Assembly (NCBI GenBank): GCA_018816945.1
Contig: JAHIVC010000073.1
Span: forward strand, 1 to 64,000
Direction of reading: 5' to 3'
Origin: Bacteroidota bacterium
GTDB taxonomy: Bacteria > Bacteroidota > Bacteroidia > Bacteroidales > GCA-2711565
DNA length: 64,000 bases
Each line of letters begins with the position of its first letter. Position 1 is the first letter of the stretch. The notes beneath the pieces are model-generated. The model had not been told where the DNA came from. It ran no database searches and saw nothing but the letters and a program-made list of their open reading frames with translations. Below are positions 36,617-46,134 of the stretch, piece after piece. Made by a program: the position numbers and the translations under genes.

Positions 36617-39600
36617 ATGAAAAAAATACTAGCAATCGACGACCAACAAGATAATTTAACCACCCTAAAGGCGGTTATAAAAAGCCAAATGCCGGATTGT
36701 ATGGTTTTGACTGCTTTGTCGGGGAAAGTAGGGATTGAAATAGCCCAAAAAGAACAACCCGACACCATTCTGTTGGATATCATCATGCCAAAAATGGATG
36801 GTTATGAGGTTTGTAAAAAACTCAAGGCCGATGAATTGACCAAACATATCCCGATCATCATGGTAACAGCCATTAAAACCGATTCAGAAAGTCGTGTTAA
36901 AGGGCTTAATTTAGGTGCGGATGCTTTTCTTTCAAAACCAATCGATGCGGTTGAACTCATGGCTCAGATAAAAGTTATGCTCCGAATCAAGGAAGCGGAA
37001 GATAAATTGCGTAAGGATAAAAACATGCTGGAAGAGTTGGTCAGGGAACGAACCAAAAAGTTGACGGAAAGTGAAGAGCAATTTCGATTAATTGCAGAAA
37101 ACACAAGCGATAATATTGGCATTACAACATTCGATCTCAAGGCGAAGTATCTTTATGTCAGTCCCTCCATAAAATCTGTTCTGGGTTATGAAGAGGAAGA
37201 CTTGATCGGAAAATCTTTTTTCGATTTTATCCATCCTGACGATAAAAAATTATTACTCCCTTTGCTCGCAGAATACGTGAGATCAAAAGCTAAAAAATTA
37301 TTCACGGGCAAGGAATTACCAACAAGCAGAACCATTGAATTCCGTTTTAAAAATAAAGCAGGCGAATGGCGTTTCCTTCAAAGCGCACTAAACATTGCGG
37401 GTGAGCATATTCTTGCGGTTTCGCGAGATATCACCGAACAAAAAGCTTTTGAATCAAAACTAAAAAGCAACGAAAGAATGCTCCGAGATATCATCGATAC
37501 TTCTCCAAATTTAATTTTTGTAAAAGACAGGAATGGGAAATATCTGTTAGTAAACAAAGCAATGGCTGATTATCACAGGACAACTCCTGAAAAATTAATT
37601 GGGACCTATGATTATCAGTTAGCAAAAGATTATTTTAAAACGAATGATTATAATGAGCTTCGAAAAACAGAACGGAATGTCATCTACACCAAAAACCCAT
37701 TTCATCTCATTGAAGATCATTTTATTAATGATTTTGGCGATGAACGATGGTTCCAAACAGTGATGCTTCCTTTCGACAACGCTGATAATCAAAACTGTAT
37801 TATGATTATCGCTATTGATGTGACAGATTTTGTCAGGACACGAGAAGCACTTAAAGAAAGTAATCTTCGGTTTCAGGAATTGGTTGAATTATTACCGGAA
37901 GCTGTCATTGAAACTGACCAAAACTTAACAATAACTTACGCGAATAAGCGTGCCAAAAAGTTATCAGGCTTTTCCAAAAATGATATTGCTAAAGGGGTAT
38001 ATGGGCTCGATTTATTAATTCCTGAAGATCGGGAAAGGGCAAGAGCATACTTTAACAATCGTGCAAAAGGATTAAGCCCTCCAAGAACAATACAATATCA
38101 AGCCATAAAAAAAGATGGCACCAAATTTCATGTTCATTTTCATGCCAGTCCAATTATTAAGGATGGTTCATTTAAAGGAATCAGAGCTGTCATAGTCGAT
38201 GTTTCCGGTCAAATAAAGATTGAACAGGAACTCCTTGATAGTCGTGATCAATATGAATCCCTTTTCAACCAAATCGCTGACCCAGTGATTGTTTTTGATC
38301 AGGAAACAAAATTATTTTTACATTTCAATACTGAGATGATCACAAAATATGGATTTTCAGCATCGGAATTGTATAAGATGACTCCCCATGATCTACATCC
38401 TGCTGATGCAGATTTGGAACAGATTAATAGGAACATCAATGATAAGACGCATGATACTCCAAACGAGTATATTCATAAAGGAAAAGACGGAACCCTTTTT
38501 TATGTTGAAACCCATACACAGGAAATCTTTTACAATGGCAGGGAAGCATGGATTACTATTATCAGAGACATCACCGATCGGAAGAAAACAGAAAATAATT
38601 TGAGGAAATCCGAGCAAGATTTCCGAGGTTTATTCGAGAATTCACACGATGCCATCATCATATTTGCGCCCGAAAGTGAAATAGTATTGGATGTGAACGA
38701 ACGCGCGTGTAAACTATACGGTTTAAGTCGCGGCGAGTTTATTGGAATGTCGTTAAAAAACATTTCACACGATGTAGCTGAAGGAGAAAAAAAAGTTCAA
38801 CGGATCCTGAAAGAAGGCTTTTTCAATCAACTTGAAACAATACATTACAAAAAAGACGGGAATCCATTATATCTGGAAATCAATGCTTCAATGGTTGAAT
38901 TTGGGGGCCAAAAGGCTATTTTAAGTAATAATCGGGATATTACAGAACGTAAACTGGCCGAAGATGCATATCACGAAAGTACAGAGAAATATCAAAATAT
39001 CTTCAATTCAATCAATGACGCAATTTTTATTATGAAGGATTACATCTTTACCTCTTGTAATCCAAGAACGCTCGAGATGTTTGAATGTAGTGAAGAAGAT
39101 ATATTAGGGCATCCTCCGAGTGATTTTTCACCGGAATATCAACCCGACGGAAAAAGCTCAACGCTCAAGGCTCAGGAAAAAATTGATGCTGTAATGGCAG
39201 GAATGCCACAATCCTTTGAATGGGTCCATTTGAAAAAAAATGGCAGTCAGTTTATCGCAGAAGTTTCATTAAACAAAATGACACTTAAAGATGGTGAATA
39301 CATCAATGCAATATTAAGGGATATTACTGAACGTAAACGTTCAGAAAAAATCCAAAAAGTACTGTACAATATTTCTGATGCGGTGAGCACCAGTAAAAAT
39401 ATTGAAGAGTTTATTGTCGCTGTAAAAGAAGAATTAGGGAATATCATCGACACCACGAATTACTACATCGCTTTTTATACTAAACAAACCGATACCTTTT
39501 ATATTCCATTTTATGCCGACGAATATGATGATTCCGAATTATTTCCTGCCGGGAAAAGCATGAGCAAGTATGTGGTAAAAAACCGAAAATCCTTATTGGC

Positions 39601-41014
39601 AACTTATGTACAACAACAAGAAATGGCAGATAAAGGGCTGATTGAATTCGTTGGGACTCGTTCTAAAACATGGCTTGGGGTGCCACTTGAAGTTGACGGA
39701 GAGGTCATGGGCGTGCTGGCTGTGCAAAGCTATACCGATGAAAATGCTTATAATGAAACCGATTTGAAATTACTTGAATTTGTATCTGATCAAATCAGCA
39801 TTTCACTCGAACGAAAAAAAAATGAGCAGGATTTAAAGGTAGCACTTGCTAAAGCAACCGAATCCGACCAGTTGAAATCAGTGTTTCTGGCAACCATGTC
39901 GCACGAATTGCGAACGCCACTTAATGCCATTATTGGGTTTTCCGATATTATCAATAAAGATTTACCAATAGATGATATAGTCCAATTTAATCAGACGATT
40001 AATAACAGCGGGAACCATCTGCTTACAATCGTTGAGGATTTATTCGATATTACGCTTATTGATACAGGAGAAATAAAAATCATCCCAGAAGTTATTAACA
40101 TAGGCTCTTTGCTTAATGAAGTAAAGGAAATAATAAAAATTGAACAGCAAAAACTTAAGAAGAATGAGGTTGAGTTGAAACTTATCATCCCGCCTGAAGG
40201 AAACGGTTTAATGATTAAAACTGATCCTGCACGGTTGAAACAAATTTTGATCAATCTATTAAAAAATGCCCTTAAGTTTACTGATAAAGGCTCTGTTAAG
40301 TTTGGCTTTACCTTAAATATGGTCAGTGAGCCTCAGGTTACTGAGCGTAGCCGAAGTACCGAACTGAAATTTTTTGTAATAGATACGGGTATAGGTATTC
40401 CAAAAGACAAACAGAAACTAATTTTCGATATTTTTCGTCAGGTTGAAGATACAGATACCAGAAAATATGGAGGAACAGGTATTGGATTGTCGATTTCAAA
40501 AAAATTATCACAGCTGCTTGGAGGTGATATTTGGATTGAATCGGAAAAGGGCCGGGGTAGTTCATTCTTTTTTACAATACCAATGGAACAAAGCATTGCA
40601 GTAAATACTTCTATAACTAATGGCAACGACTTAAAAGGCAACCCGAAGGATAATATAATTCTGGTGGTTGAGGATGATGAACCAAGTTTTGAATTTTTAA
40701 AAGTTATCCTAAGCAAGTCGGGCTATAAAATAATCTGGGCCCTAAATGGAGAGGAAGCAGTAACAATATGTAAAGAAAATATGGATATTGATTTAGTGCT
40801 GATGGATATCAATATGCCTGTTATGAATGGTTATGATGCGACAAAGGCCATAAAAAAGCTTCGTCCATCACTCCCGATCATAGCACAAACGGCATATGCT
40901 GTATCCGGGGACCGTGAAAAGGCAATAGCTGCCGGATGCGATGATTATATTTCAAAACCGATCAAAAATGAGTTGTTATTAGATAAAATTGGGAAATTAT
41001 TTTCCAATTTATAA
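36617..41014 (+). CDS. Giant hybrid histidine kinase, REC-PAS(6)-GAF-HisKA-HATPase-REC
   Basis: From MKKILAIDDQ this is 1465 residues, soluble, with no membrane segment. An N-terminal receiver (1-125, D54) is followed by six PAS domains (about 150-880) and a GAF domain (about 890-1060). The kinase core has H1096 in MSHELRTPLNAIIGF, then HATPase, and a C-terminal receiver covers about 1345-1465. Receivers at both ends suggest a relay kinase that takes phosphate from one partner and passes it on. It is a close paralogue of the kinase at 46345, most similar in the first receiver and from GAF to the end. A palindromic repeat is read in frame inside the ATPase domain. Translation from a TTG at 36587 would start in the repeat array and is unlikely. 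Confidence 0.93.
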   Translation: MKKILAIDDQQDNLTTLKAVIKSQMPDCMVLTALSGKVGIEIAQKEQPDTILLDIIMPKMDGYEVCKKLKADELTKHIPIIMVTAIKTDSESRVKGLNLGADAFLSKPIDAVELMAQIKVMLRIKEAEDKLRKDKNMLEELVRERTKKLTESEEQFRLIAENTSDNIGITTFDLKAKYLYVSPSIKSVLGYEEEDLIGKSFFDFIHPDDKKLLLPLLAEYVRSKAKKLFTGKELPTSRTIEFRFKNKAGEWRFLQSALNIAGEHILAVSRDITEQKAFESKLKSNERMLRDIIDTSPNLIFVKDRNGKYLLVNKAMADYHRTTPEKLIGTYDYQLAKDYFKTNDYNELRKTERNVIYTKNPFHLIEDHFINDFGDERWFQTVMLPFDNADNQNCIMIIAIDVTDFVRTREALKESNLRFQELVELLPEAVIETDQNLTITYANKRAKKLSGFSKNDIAKGVYGLDLLIPEDRERARAYFNNRAKGLSPPRTIQYQAIKKDGTKFHVHFHASPIIKDGSFKGIRAVIVDVSGQIKIEQELLDSRDQYESLFNQIADPVIVFDQETKLFLHFNTEMITKYGFSASELYKMTPHDLHPADADLEQINRNINDKTHDTPNEYIHKGKDGTLFYVETHTQEIFYNGREAWITIIRDITDRKKTENNLRKSEQDFRGLFENSHDAIIIFAPESEIVLDVNERACKLYGLSRGEFIGMSLKNISHDVAEGEKKVQRILKEGFFNQLETIHYKKDGNPLYLEINASMVEFGGQKAILSNNRDITERKLAEDAYHESTEKYQNIFNSINDAIFIMKDYIFTSCNPRTLEMFECSEEDILGHPPSDFSPEYQPDGKSSTLKAQEKIDAVMAGMPQSFEWVHLKKNGSQFIAEVSLNKMTLKDGEYINAILRDITERKRSEKIQKVLYNISDAVSTSKNIEEFIVAVKEELGNIIDTTNYYIAFYTKQTDTFYIPFYADEYDDSELFPAGKSMSKYVVKNRKSLLATYVQQQEMADKGLIEFVGTRSKTWLGVPLEVDGEVMGVLAVQSYTDENAYNETDLKLLEFVSDQISISLERKKNEQDLKVALAKATESDQLKSVFLATMSHELRTPLNAIIGFSDIINKDLPIDDIVQFNQTINNSGNHLLTIVEDLFDITLIDTGEIKIIPEVINIGSLLNEVKEIIKIEQQKLKKNEVELKLIIPPEGNGLMIKTDPARLKQILINLLKNALKFTDKGSVKFGFTLNMVSEPQVTERSRSTELKFFVIDTGIGIPKDKQKLIFDIFRQVEDTDTRKYGGTGIGLSISKKLSQLLGGDIWIESEKGRGSSFFFTIPMEQSIAVNTSITNGNDLKGNPKDNIILVVEDDEPSFEFLKVILSKSGYKIIWALNGEEAVTICKENMDIDLVLMDINMPVMNGYDATKAIKKLRPSLPIIAQTAYAVSGDREKAIAAGCDDYISKPIKNELLLDKIGKLFSNL
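40324..40377 (+). repeat. Palindromic repeat inserted in frame in HATPase domain, copy 1
   Basis: These 54 bases are identical to 50406-50459 in the paralogous kinase. The core GGTTACTGAGCGTAGCCGAA plus GTACC is an imperfect hairpin of the dispersed CTGAGCGTAGCCGAAG type, normally intergenic in Bacteroidota. It encodes about 13 extra residues (SEPQVTERSRSTE) between two ATPase strands, where related kinases have a short turn (residues about 1236-1254). Confidence 0.75.
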
Positions 41015-41062
41015 CAGCTATAAAAAATGCTTTTGTTAAATTGAACTTTAAAATAAATTAAC

Positions 41063-41701
41063 ATGAACCAGGTAAAAAGATACAGCGTTTTGCTGGAGCA
41101 AGCCTTACTCTCCTTGGATCAGGAAGCAGCCGAACGAATCATTCTGGAGGCAGAAATTGCCAGTTCGCCAATTAAAACAGCGGGTGACTTAATATCTGCT
41201 ACTTTAGTAAGAATAGGCGATTCATGGGAGTCGGGAAATCTATCTTTATCGCAAGTATATATGAGTGGTATCATTTGCGAAAAAGTAATTGATAAAATTT
41301 TACCGCCACAAAGCCCGATCAGAAAAAGCCAACCTAAAATGGCCATTGCCGTAGTCGAAGACTTTCATTTGCTGGGTAAAAGAATCGTTTATTCAACTTT
41401 ACGTGCAAGTGGATTTGAACTTATGGATTTAGGTGGAGGATTAAGTATTGAACGCATTGTTGACATTGTAAGAACCGAAAAAATAAAAATCTTACTGCTT
41501 TCAGTCCTAATGTTACCCTCCGCACTTCGGATTAAAAAATTGAAAGATCAATTAAAAGACAAAGATGTGATTATTGTGGTTGGAGGTGCACCTTTTAGGT
41601 TTGATGATGAATTATGGAAAGAGGTTGGAGCCGATTATTATGGTAAAGATTCATCTGAAGCTTTGGGAATTGTAAATAAAATTATGGAGGGAAGCATATG
41701 A
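41063..41701 (+). CDS. Corrinoid (B12-binding) methyl-carrier protein
   Basis: The 212-residue protein resembles MtbC/MttC-type corrinoid proteins: a helical cap (about 1-85) followed by a B12-binding Rossmann domain (about 90-212). The signature DxHxxG is intact as D100-F-H102-L-L-G105, placing H102 as the lower cobalt ligand; SVLMLPS (147-153) and VVGGAPF follow as usual. Such proteins carry a methyl group between two methyltransferases; the fold is also used in B12-based sensors. The stop overlaps the start of the methyltransferase-like gene by four bases, so the products are made together. A kinase gene lies on either side. Confidence 0.9.
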   Translation: MNQVKRYSVLLEQALLSLDQEAAERIILEAEIASSPIKTAGDLISATLVRIGDSWESGNLSLSQVYMSGIICEKVIDKILPPQSPIRKSQPKMAIAVVEDFHLLGKRIVYSTLRASGFELMDLGGGLSIERIVDIVRTEKIKILLLSVLMLPSALRIKKLKDQLKDKDVIIVVGGAPFRFDDELWKEVGADYYGKDSSEALGIVNKIMEGSI

Positions 41702-42738
41702 AAACATCTGAAATGACCCCGATGGAGCGTGTTTTAACCACACTGTCGCATAAAGAACCCGACCGTGTTCCTTTGTTTTTATTACTCACCATGCGTGGCG
41801 CAAAAGAACTGGGATTGGGGATAAAAGAGTATTTTTCGAAAGCTGAATATGTTGTTGAAGGGCAAATAAAACTGCAAAAGAAATACAATATAGATTGCTA
41901 TTTTCCATTTTTTTATGCCCCTATTGAAGTAGAAGCTTTTGGCGCAGAAGTAATTTACAGAGAAGACGGGCCCCCAAATTCAGGACTTCCCCTTATTCAT
42001 AACATCAACGATATTAAAAAGCTGGAAGCGCCAAAGGTTCGTGACTCGCAAGTATTGCATAAAGCATTAAAATCAATTGAGATACTGAAAGAAGAAAGCA
42101 AAGGAAATATCCCTATCATTGGAGTTGCCGTGTCGCCCTTTTCATTACCTGTAATGCAACTTGGATTTGAAAAATATCTTGAACTCATGTTTTATCACGA
42201 AGATTTATTCAATCATTTAATGCAGATCAACGAAGCCTTTTGTGTGGATTGGGCGAATGCACAATTAGCAGCCGGAGCTACTGCCATATGCTATTTCGAT
42301 CCGGTCTCCTCTCCTACCCTCATCCCTAAAGAATTTTATATTAAAACGGGCTTTCAGGTGGCTAAACGAACCATCGCTAAAATTAAAGGCCCGACTGCTA
42401 CTCACCTCGCTTCAGGAGATTGTTTAGCACTGGCCGATTTACTGCCCGAAACAGGAACAGCGGTTGTAGGGGTCAGTACACATGAAAATATCAGCGAACT
42501 TAAACAGGCCTACAAAAACAAATTAACTATTTTGGGAAACTTAAATGGAATTGAAATGAGGCGTTGGACAAAAGAGGAAACTAAAAATATTGTTAAGGAG
42601 GTGATTAAAAAAGCAGCTCCGGGGGGTGGATTTATCTTGGCCGATAATCATGGTGAAATACCATTTCAGGTTAAAGACGAAACCTTGCTCTCAATAACAG
42701 AGGCTGTAAGAGAATACGGAACTTACCCTATTAAATAA
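41698..42738 (+). CDS. MtaA/CmuA-like methyltransferase (uroporphyrinogen decarboxylase superfamily)
   Basis: The 346-residue TIM-barrel protein aligns with the methylcobamide:CoM methyltransferase branch of the UroD superfamily (MTPMERVLTTLSHKEPDRVP start, FGAEV, ATHLASGD, ILGNLNG, GGGFILADN-GEIP). Known members hold catalytic zinc with a His-x-Cys pair plus a distal Cys. Here the first block reads H236-L-A238 and the distal block reads N317-H318-G-E-I-P, so two cysteine ligands appear replaced; C242 is the only cysteine nearby. It may bind metal differently or serve as a non-catalytic methyl or corrinoid partner. It is coupled to the corrinoid protein upstream and is 11 bp from the DUF1638 kinase downstream. 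Confidence 0.85.
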   Translation: MKTSEMTPMERVLTTLSHKEPDRVPLFLLLTMRGAKELGLGIKEYFSKAEYVVEGQIKLQKKYNIDCYFPFFYAPIEVEAFGAEVIYREDGPPNSGLPLIHNINDIKKLEAPKVRDSQVLHKALKSIEILKEESKGNIPIIGVAVSPFSLPVMQLGFEKYLELMFYHEDLFNHLMQINEAFCVDWANAQLAAGATAICYFDPVSSPTLIPKEFYIKTGFQVAKRTIAKIKGPTATHLASGDCLALADLLPETGTAVVGVSTHENISELKQAYKNKLTILGNLNGIEMRRWTKEETKNIVKEVIKKAAPGGGFILADNHGEIPFQVKDETLLSITEAVREYGTYPIK

Positions 42739-42749
42739 ACGCAAGTCAG

Positions 42750-45641
42750 ATGAATGAAAAATTGGTAATAGCAGCTTGTAACTTTTTAATACCCGAAATT
42801 GCACAGGTTATTAAAAATGGGGATTATCCGGAGGTACAATTGATCTCCTACCCGGTCAATTGCTCCTCGAATGCACTTAATTCGGCCAAGGTCTCTGAAA
42901 TCGCATCGAAATCGGTTTCAGCGTCTGACATTATCGTTATAGGGAGCTTTTGTCATTCACCGCAAAATTCAGAAATCCAGGGCAGTAAAGATGTTAAGGT
43001 TGTTCAATTGGAACAATGTTTTGAACTTATTTTAAACCCCGAAACCATTTATCATTTTGTGCAACAAGGTTATTATATTGTAACCAATGGTTGGCTGAGA
43101 ACTTACGAACGCAATATTCACGATTGGGGATTCGACAAAGCATCTGCCCGGTCGTTTTTTAAGGAATCGATGAAATCCATCTTGCTTTTGGACACAAAAA
43201 TTCCGGGCGATTATATGCCAAACCTTTTGGCTCTTTCCGAATATATGGGATTGCCATTCGAGATTATCCCGGTTGGATTATCTCATTGCAAAAAATATCT
43301 TGATTCGGTAGTATTGAATTGGAGAAACGAGCACGAACAAATAAAACTAAGCAATAAACTTTCAGCAATTTCCAAACAAAGTGCCGATTACAGAGTTATA
43401 TTCAATCAATTGGAAACGCTTGTTTTACTTACAAACGAAACAGAAATTACTCAAATTGCCTTCGAACTGATAAATATATTATTCGCTCCTTCCAAAATTG
43501 TTTATAAGCTTATTAATAATAAGCAGGAAGAATTATTTGATTTTAAGGGAATTTTCAATAATGAAGATTTCAATGCTGAAAATACATTTAATATAGAAAT
43601 TAAACATACGAACGAATTGTTGGGAACCTTTGAAGTAAAAGGTCTTCAGTTTCCGCAATTTAAAAAGAAATATGAGGAGATGGGTGTTGTGATCAGTCAG
43701 ATATTTGGAATGGCCATTGCAAATGCACGTAAATATTCTGAACTCGAAGATGCCAAATGGCTTATTTCTGAAAGTGAGATAAAATATCGAAGCTTATTTG
43801 ACAATATGCACGATAGTTTTGCTTTACACCAGATCGTACTGAATAAAGAAAATGAAGCGATAGATTATATTTTTACTGAGATTAATTATGCTTTTGAAAA
43901 GCAAACAGGATTAAAAAGGGAAAACATTATCGGACATAAAGTTACGGATGTTTTACCCGGGATTGAGAATGACCCTACCGGATGGATTGAACTATATGGG
44001 AAAGTAGCCCTGACAGGAGAAAGTGTGAGATTTGAAAGTTTCGCAAAGCCCATAGGTAAGTGGTATAATATATATGCATATTGCCCTAGAAAAGGTTTTT
44101 TTGCCACAATTTTTGAAGATATAACCCAACGTAAACTGGCAGAAGAACAAATCAGAAAACTTTCTACCGCCGTTGAGCAGAGCCCGGTTTCAGTTGTAAT
44201 AACTGATACTGATGGGAATATTGAGTACGGAAATCAAACAGTCTTCGATTTGACGGGATATACGCCTGCTGAAGTTTTAGGAAAAAATCCGCGCATCTTC
44301 AGTTCAGGGGAAATGCCAAAGAGGGAATATGAAAATTTATGGAACACCATTTTATCCGGGGAAATCTGGCATGGTGAATTTCATAATAAAAAGAAAAATG
44401 GAGAATTGTATTGGGAACGAGCATCTATATCAGCCATTAAGAATTCACAAGGCGAAACAACAAACTTTTTAGCAATAAAAACCGATGTTACCGAGTTTAA
44501 AAACATCCTTCATTCAATTGAAAAAAGTGAAGAAAAATACCGGCTCATTACCGATTTCGCTTCGGATGTAATTTGGGTGTTGAACCTTACACAAATGAAA
44601 TTTACCTTTATCAGCCCTTCAATCATTCATTTAAGGGGATATTCGGTTGAAGAGGCAATGGCGCAAGGGTTGGAAGAATCATTAACTCCTGAATCTGTGC
44701 TAACCGTGCGCAAATTAATTGAAGAAAGTATAAATAAATTTATCAAAGATTCCAAAGAAGAAAATTTCTACATCAATGAAATCCAGCAGCCCTGTAAGGA
44801 CGGGCGTATTATTTGGGTAGAGGTATCTACAAAACTCAAATTAAACAATGATGGTGAAATTGAGGTAATTGGTGTCAGCAGGAACATTGATCAACGTAAA
44901 CAAACTGAAAAAGAATTGCGGGAAAATGCATCGAAACTCAGTGAACTAAATGCCACCAAGGATAAATTTTTCAGCATCATTGCCCACGATTTAAAAGGGC
45001 CCTTCAATTCATTGCTGGGATTCAGCGAATTATTGAAGGATGAAATTGAAAATGGCGATTTTTCAGAAGTTTCAAGATTGAGCTCCTTCATTCACGAAAC
45101 CTCAAATAAAACCTATGATTTATTATTAAATCTATTGGAATGGTCGCGTTCGCAAACCGGTAAAATTAAATTTAACCCTGAGTCTGTAAAATTATCTGAA
45201 TTAGTGGATAAAATTTTTGAATTATCAAACAATCAGGCAGAGAAAAAAGAGATATCATTGAACAGTGAGATTCCGGGAGATTTAAAAATATTTGCCGACA
45301 AATACATGCTGGAAACCATTATCCGGAATTTGGTTTCGAACGCGATAAAATTTACTCCAAAAAATGGAGAAATTATTGTAAAATCTATTATTCAGGATGA
45401 TGTTGCTCAAATTATTGTATCAGATTCAGGAGTTGGGATTCGTAAAGAAAACATTGAAAAACTTTTTTCGATCGACAGCAATATAAGTACCAATGGAACA
45501 GATAATGAAAAAGGAACAGGTCTTGGGCTTATTCTGTGTAAAGAGTTTGTTTCGGCTCATGGTGGCGAAATTTGGGCAGAGAGTGAGATTGGAAAAGGAT
45601 CAACATTTTATTTTACGATACCTTTGGTAATAGGTAAGTAG
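42750..45641 (+). CDS. Histidine kinase with N-terminal DUF1638-like domain, GAF and PAS
   Basis: Residues 1-195 of this soluble 963-residue protein match the layout of DUF1638 proteins: IAAC near the start (C10), further cysteines C68 and C90 (VQLEQCFELI), the YYIVTNGWLRTYE and GFDKASARSFF segments, then LLLDT and GLPFEI. A degenerate GAF (about 215-328), three PAS domains (338-462, 470-585, 592-715) and a kinase core (H746 in IIAHDLKGPFN; ATPase about 850-960) follow. DUF1638 genes are known next to corrinoid methyltransferases. Here the domain is fused to a kinase and follows a corrinoid protein and a methyltransferase homologue, suggesting it senses their state. There is no receiver domain. 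Confidence 0.85.
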   Translation: MNEKLVIAACNFLIPEIAQVIKNGDYPEVQLISYPVNCSSNALNSAKVSEIASKSVSASDIIVIGSFCHSPQNSEIQGSKDVKVVQLEQCFELILNPETIYHFVQQGYYIVTNGWLRTYERNIHDWGFDKASARSFFKESMKSILLLDTKIPGDYMPNLLALSEYMGLPFEIIPVGLSHCKKYLDSVVLNWRNEHEQIKLSNKLSAISKQSADYRVIFNQLETLVLLTNETEITQIAFELINILFAPSKIVYKLINNKQEELFDFKGIFNNEDFNAENTFNIEIKHTNELLGTFEVKGLQFPQFKKKYEEMGVVISQIFGMAIANARKYSELEDAKWLISESEIKYRSLFDNMHDSFALHQIVLNKENEAIDYIFTEINYAFEKQTGLKRENIIGHKVTDVLPGIENDPTGWIELYGKVALTGESVRFESFAKPIGKWYNIYAYCPRKGFFATIFEDITQRKLAEEQIRKLSTAVEQSPVSVVITDTDGNIEYGNQTVFDLTGYTPAEVLGKNPRIFSSGEMPKREYENLWNTILSGEIWHGEFHNKKKNGELYWERASISAIKNSQGETTNFLAIKTDVTEFKNILHSIEKSEEKYRLITDFASDVIWVLNLTQMKFTFISPSIIHLRGYSVEEAMAQGLEESLTPESVLTVRKLIEESINKFIKDSKEENFYINEIQQPCKDGRIIWVEVSTKLKLNNDGEIEVIGVSRNIDQRKQTEKELRENASKLSELNATKDKFFSIIAHDLKGPFNSLLGFSELLKDEIENGDFSEVSRLSSFIHETSNKTYDLLLNLLEWSRSQTGKIKFNPESVKLSELVDKIFELSNNQAEKKEISLNSEIPGDLKIFADKYMLETIIRNLVSNAIKFTPKNGEIIVKSIIQDDVAQIIVSDSGVGIRKENIEKLFSIDSNISTNGTDNEKGTGLGLILCKEFVSAHGGEIWAESEIGKGSTFYFTIPLVIGK

Positions 45642-45711
45642 TTGAGTGGGTGAGTAAGTTGATTGGGTTAAGTGGGTGAGTGAGTTGGGTTGGTGAGTTG
45701 ATAAGTGGTAA
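45630..45711. repeat. GTGAGTAAG-type repeat array, left arm of locus 4
   Basis: Repeats begin in the last codons of the DUF1638 kinase (GGTAAGTAG, with the stop TAG inside) and continue as GTTGAGTGGGTGAGTAAG and similar units for about 70 bp. A 40-bp leader to the second four-helix-bundle gene follows; it contains GAAAAATAT, as does the leader of copy 1. Confidence 0.82.
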
Positions 45712-45750
45712 ATAAAGTCGTATAGTTATACCGAAAAATATAATTAAAAA

Positions 45751-46134
45751 ATGAGTGATACAAAATCAACGTTTGAGACATTGGAAGTTTGGATTAAATC
45801 TAGAGAATTGAGAAATCAAGTTTCTAGACTTTCAAAAAGTTTTCCTACTGAAGAGAAATACAGATTAATAGATCAAATGATCCGAGCTTCTCGTTCTGTT
45901 ACTGCGAATATTGCAGAAGGATATGGGAGGTTCCATTATCAGGAAAACATTCAGTTTTGCAGACAAGCAAGAGGTTCATTATATGAACTAATAGATCACT
46001 TATCCGTTGCTCATGATGAAAATTATATTGATGAAGAAGCTTATAGAAAGGCAAAATTGGAAATACTGGGAATAGTAAAATTATTGAACGGATATATAAA
46101 ATATTTGAAAGAGAGAAAGGAAATGGGAAAATAG
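45751..46134 (+). CDS. Four-helix bundle protein, S23/IVP family, copy 2
   Basis: The protein is 127 residues and closely similar to the copy at 29583-29969 along its whole length. Shared blocks include TKSTFETLEVWIKSRE, DQMIRASRSVTAN, FCRQARGSLYELIDHL and NGYIKYLKERKE. The amino-terminal half is nearly identical and differences gather in the third helix. It begins at the methionine that sets the start of copy 1. The gene is enclosed by the same repeat arrays, and its stop codon again abuts the right-hand array, so gene and arrays look like one repeated unit. No ribosomal RNA gene is nearby. Confidence 0.92.
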   Translation: MSDTKSTFETLEVWIKSRELRNQVSRLSKSFPTEEKYRLIDQMIRASRSVTANIAEGYGRFHYQENIQFCRQARGSLYELIDHLSVAHDENYIDEEAYRKAKLEILGIVKLLNGYIKYLKERKEMGK

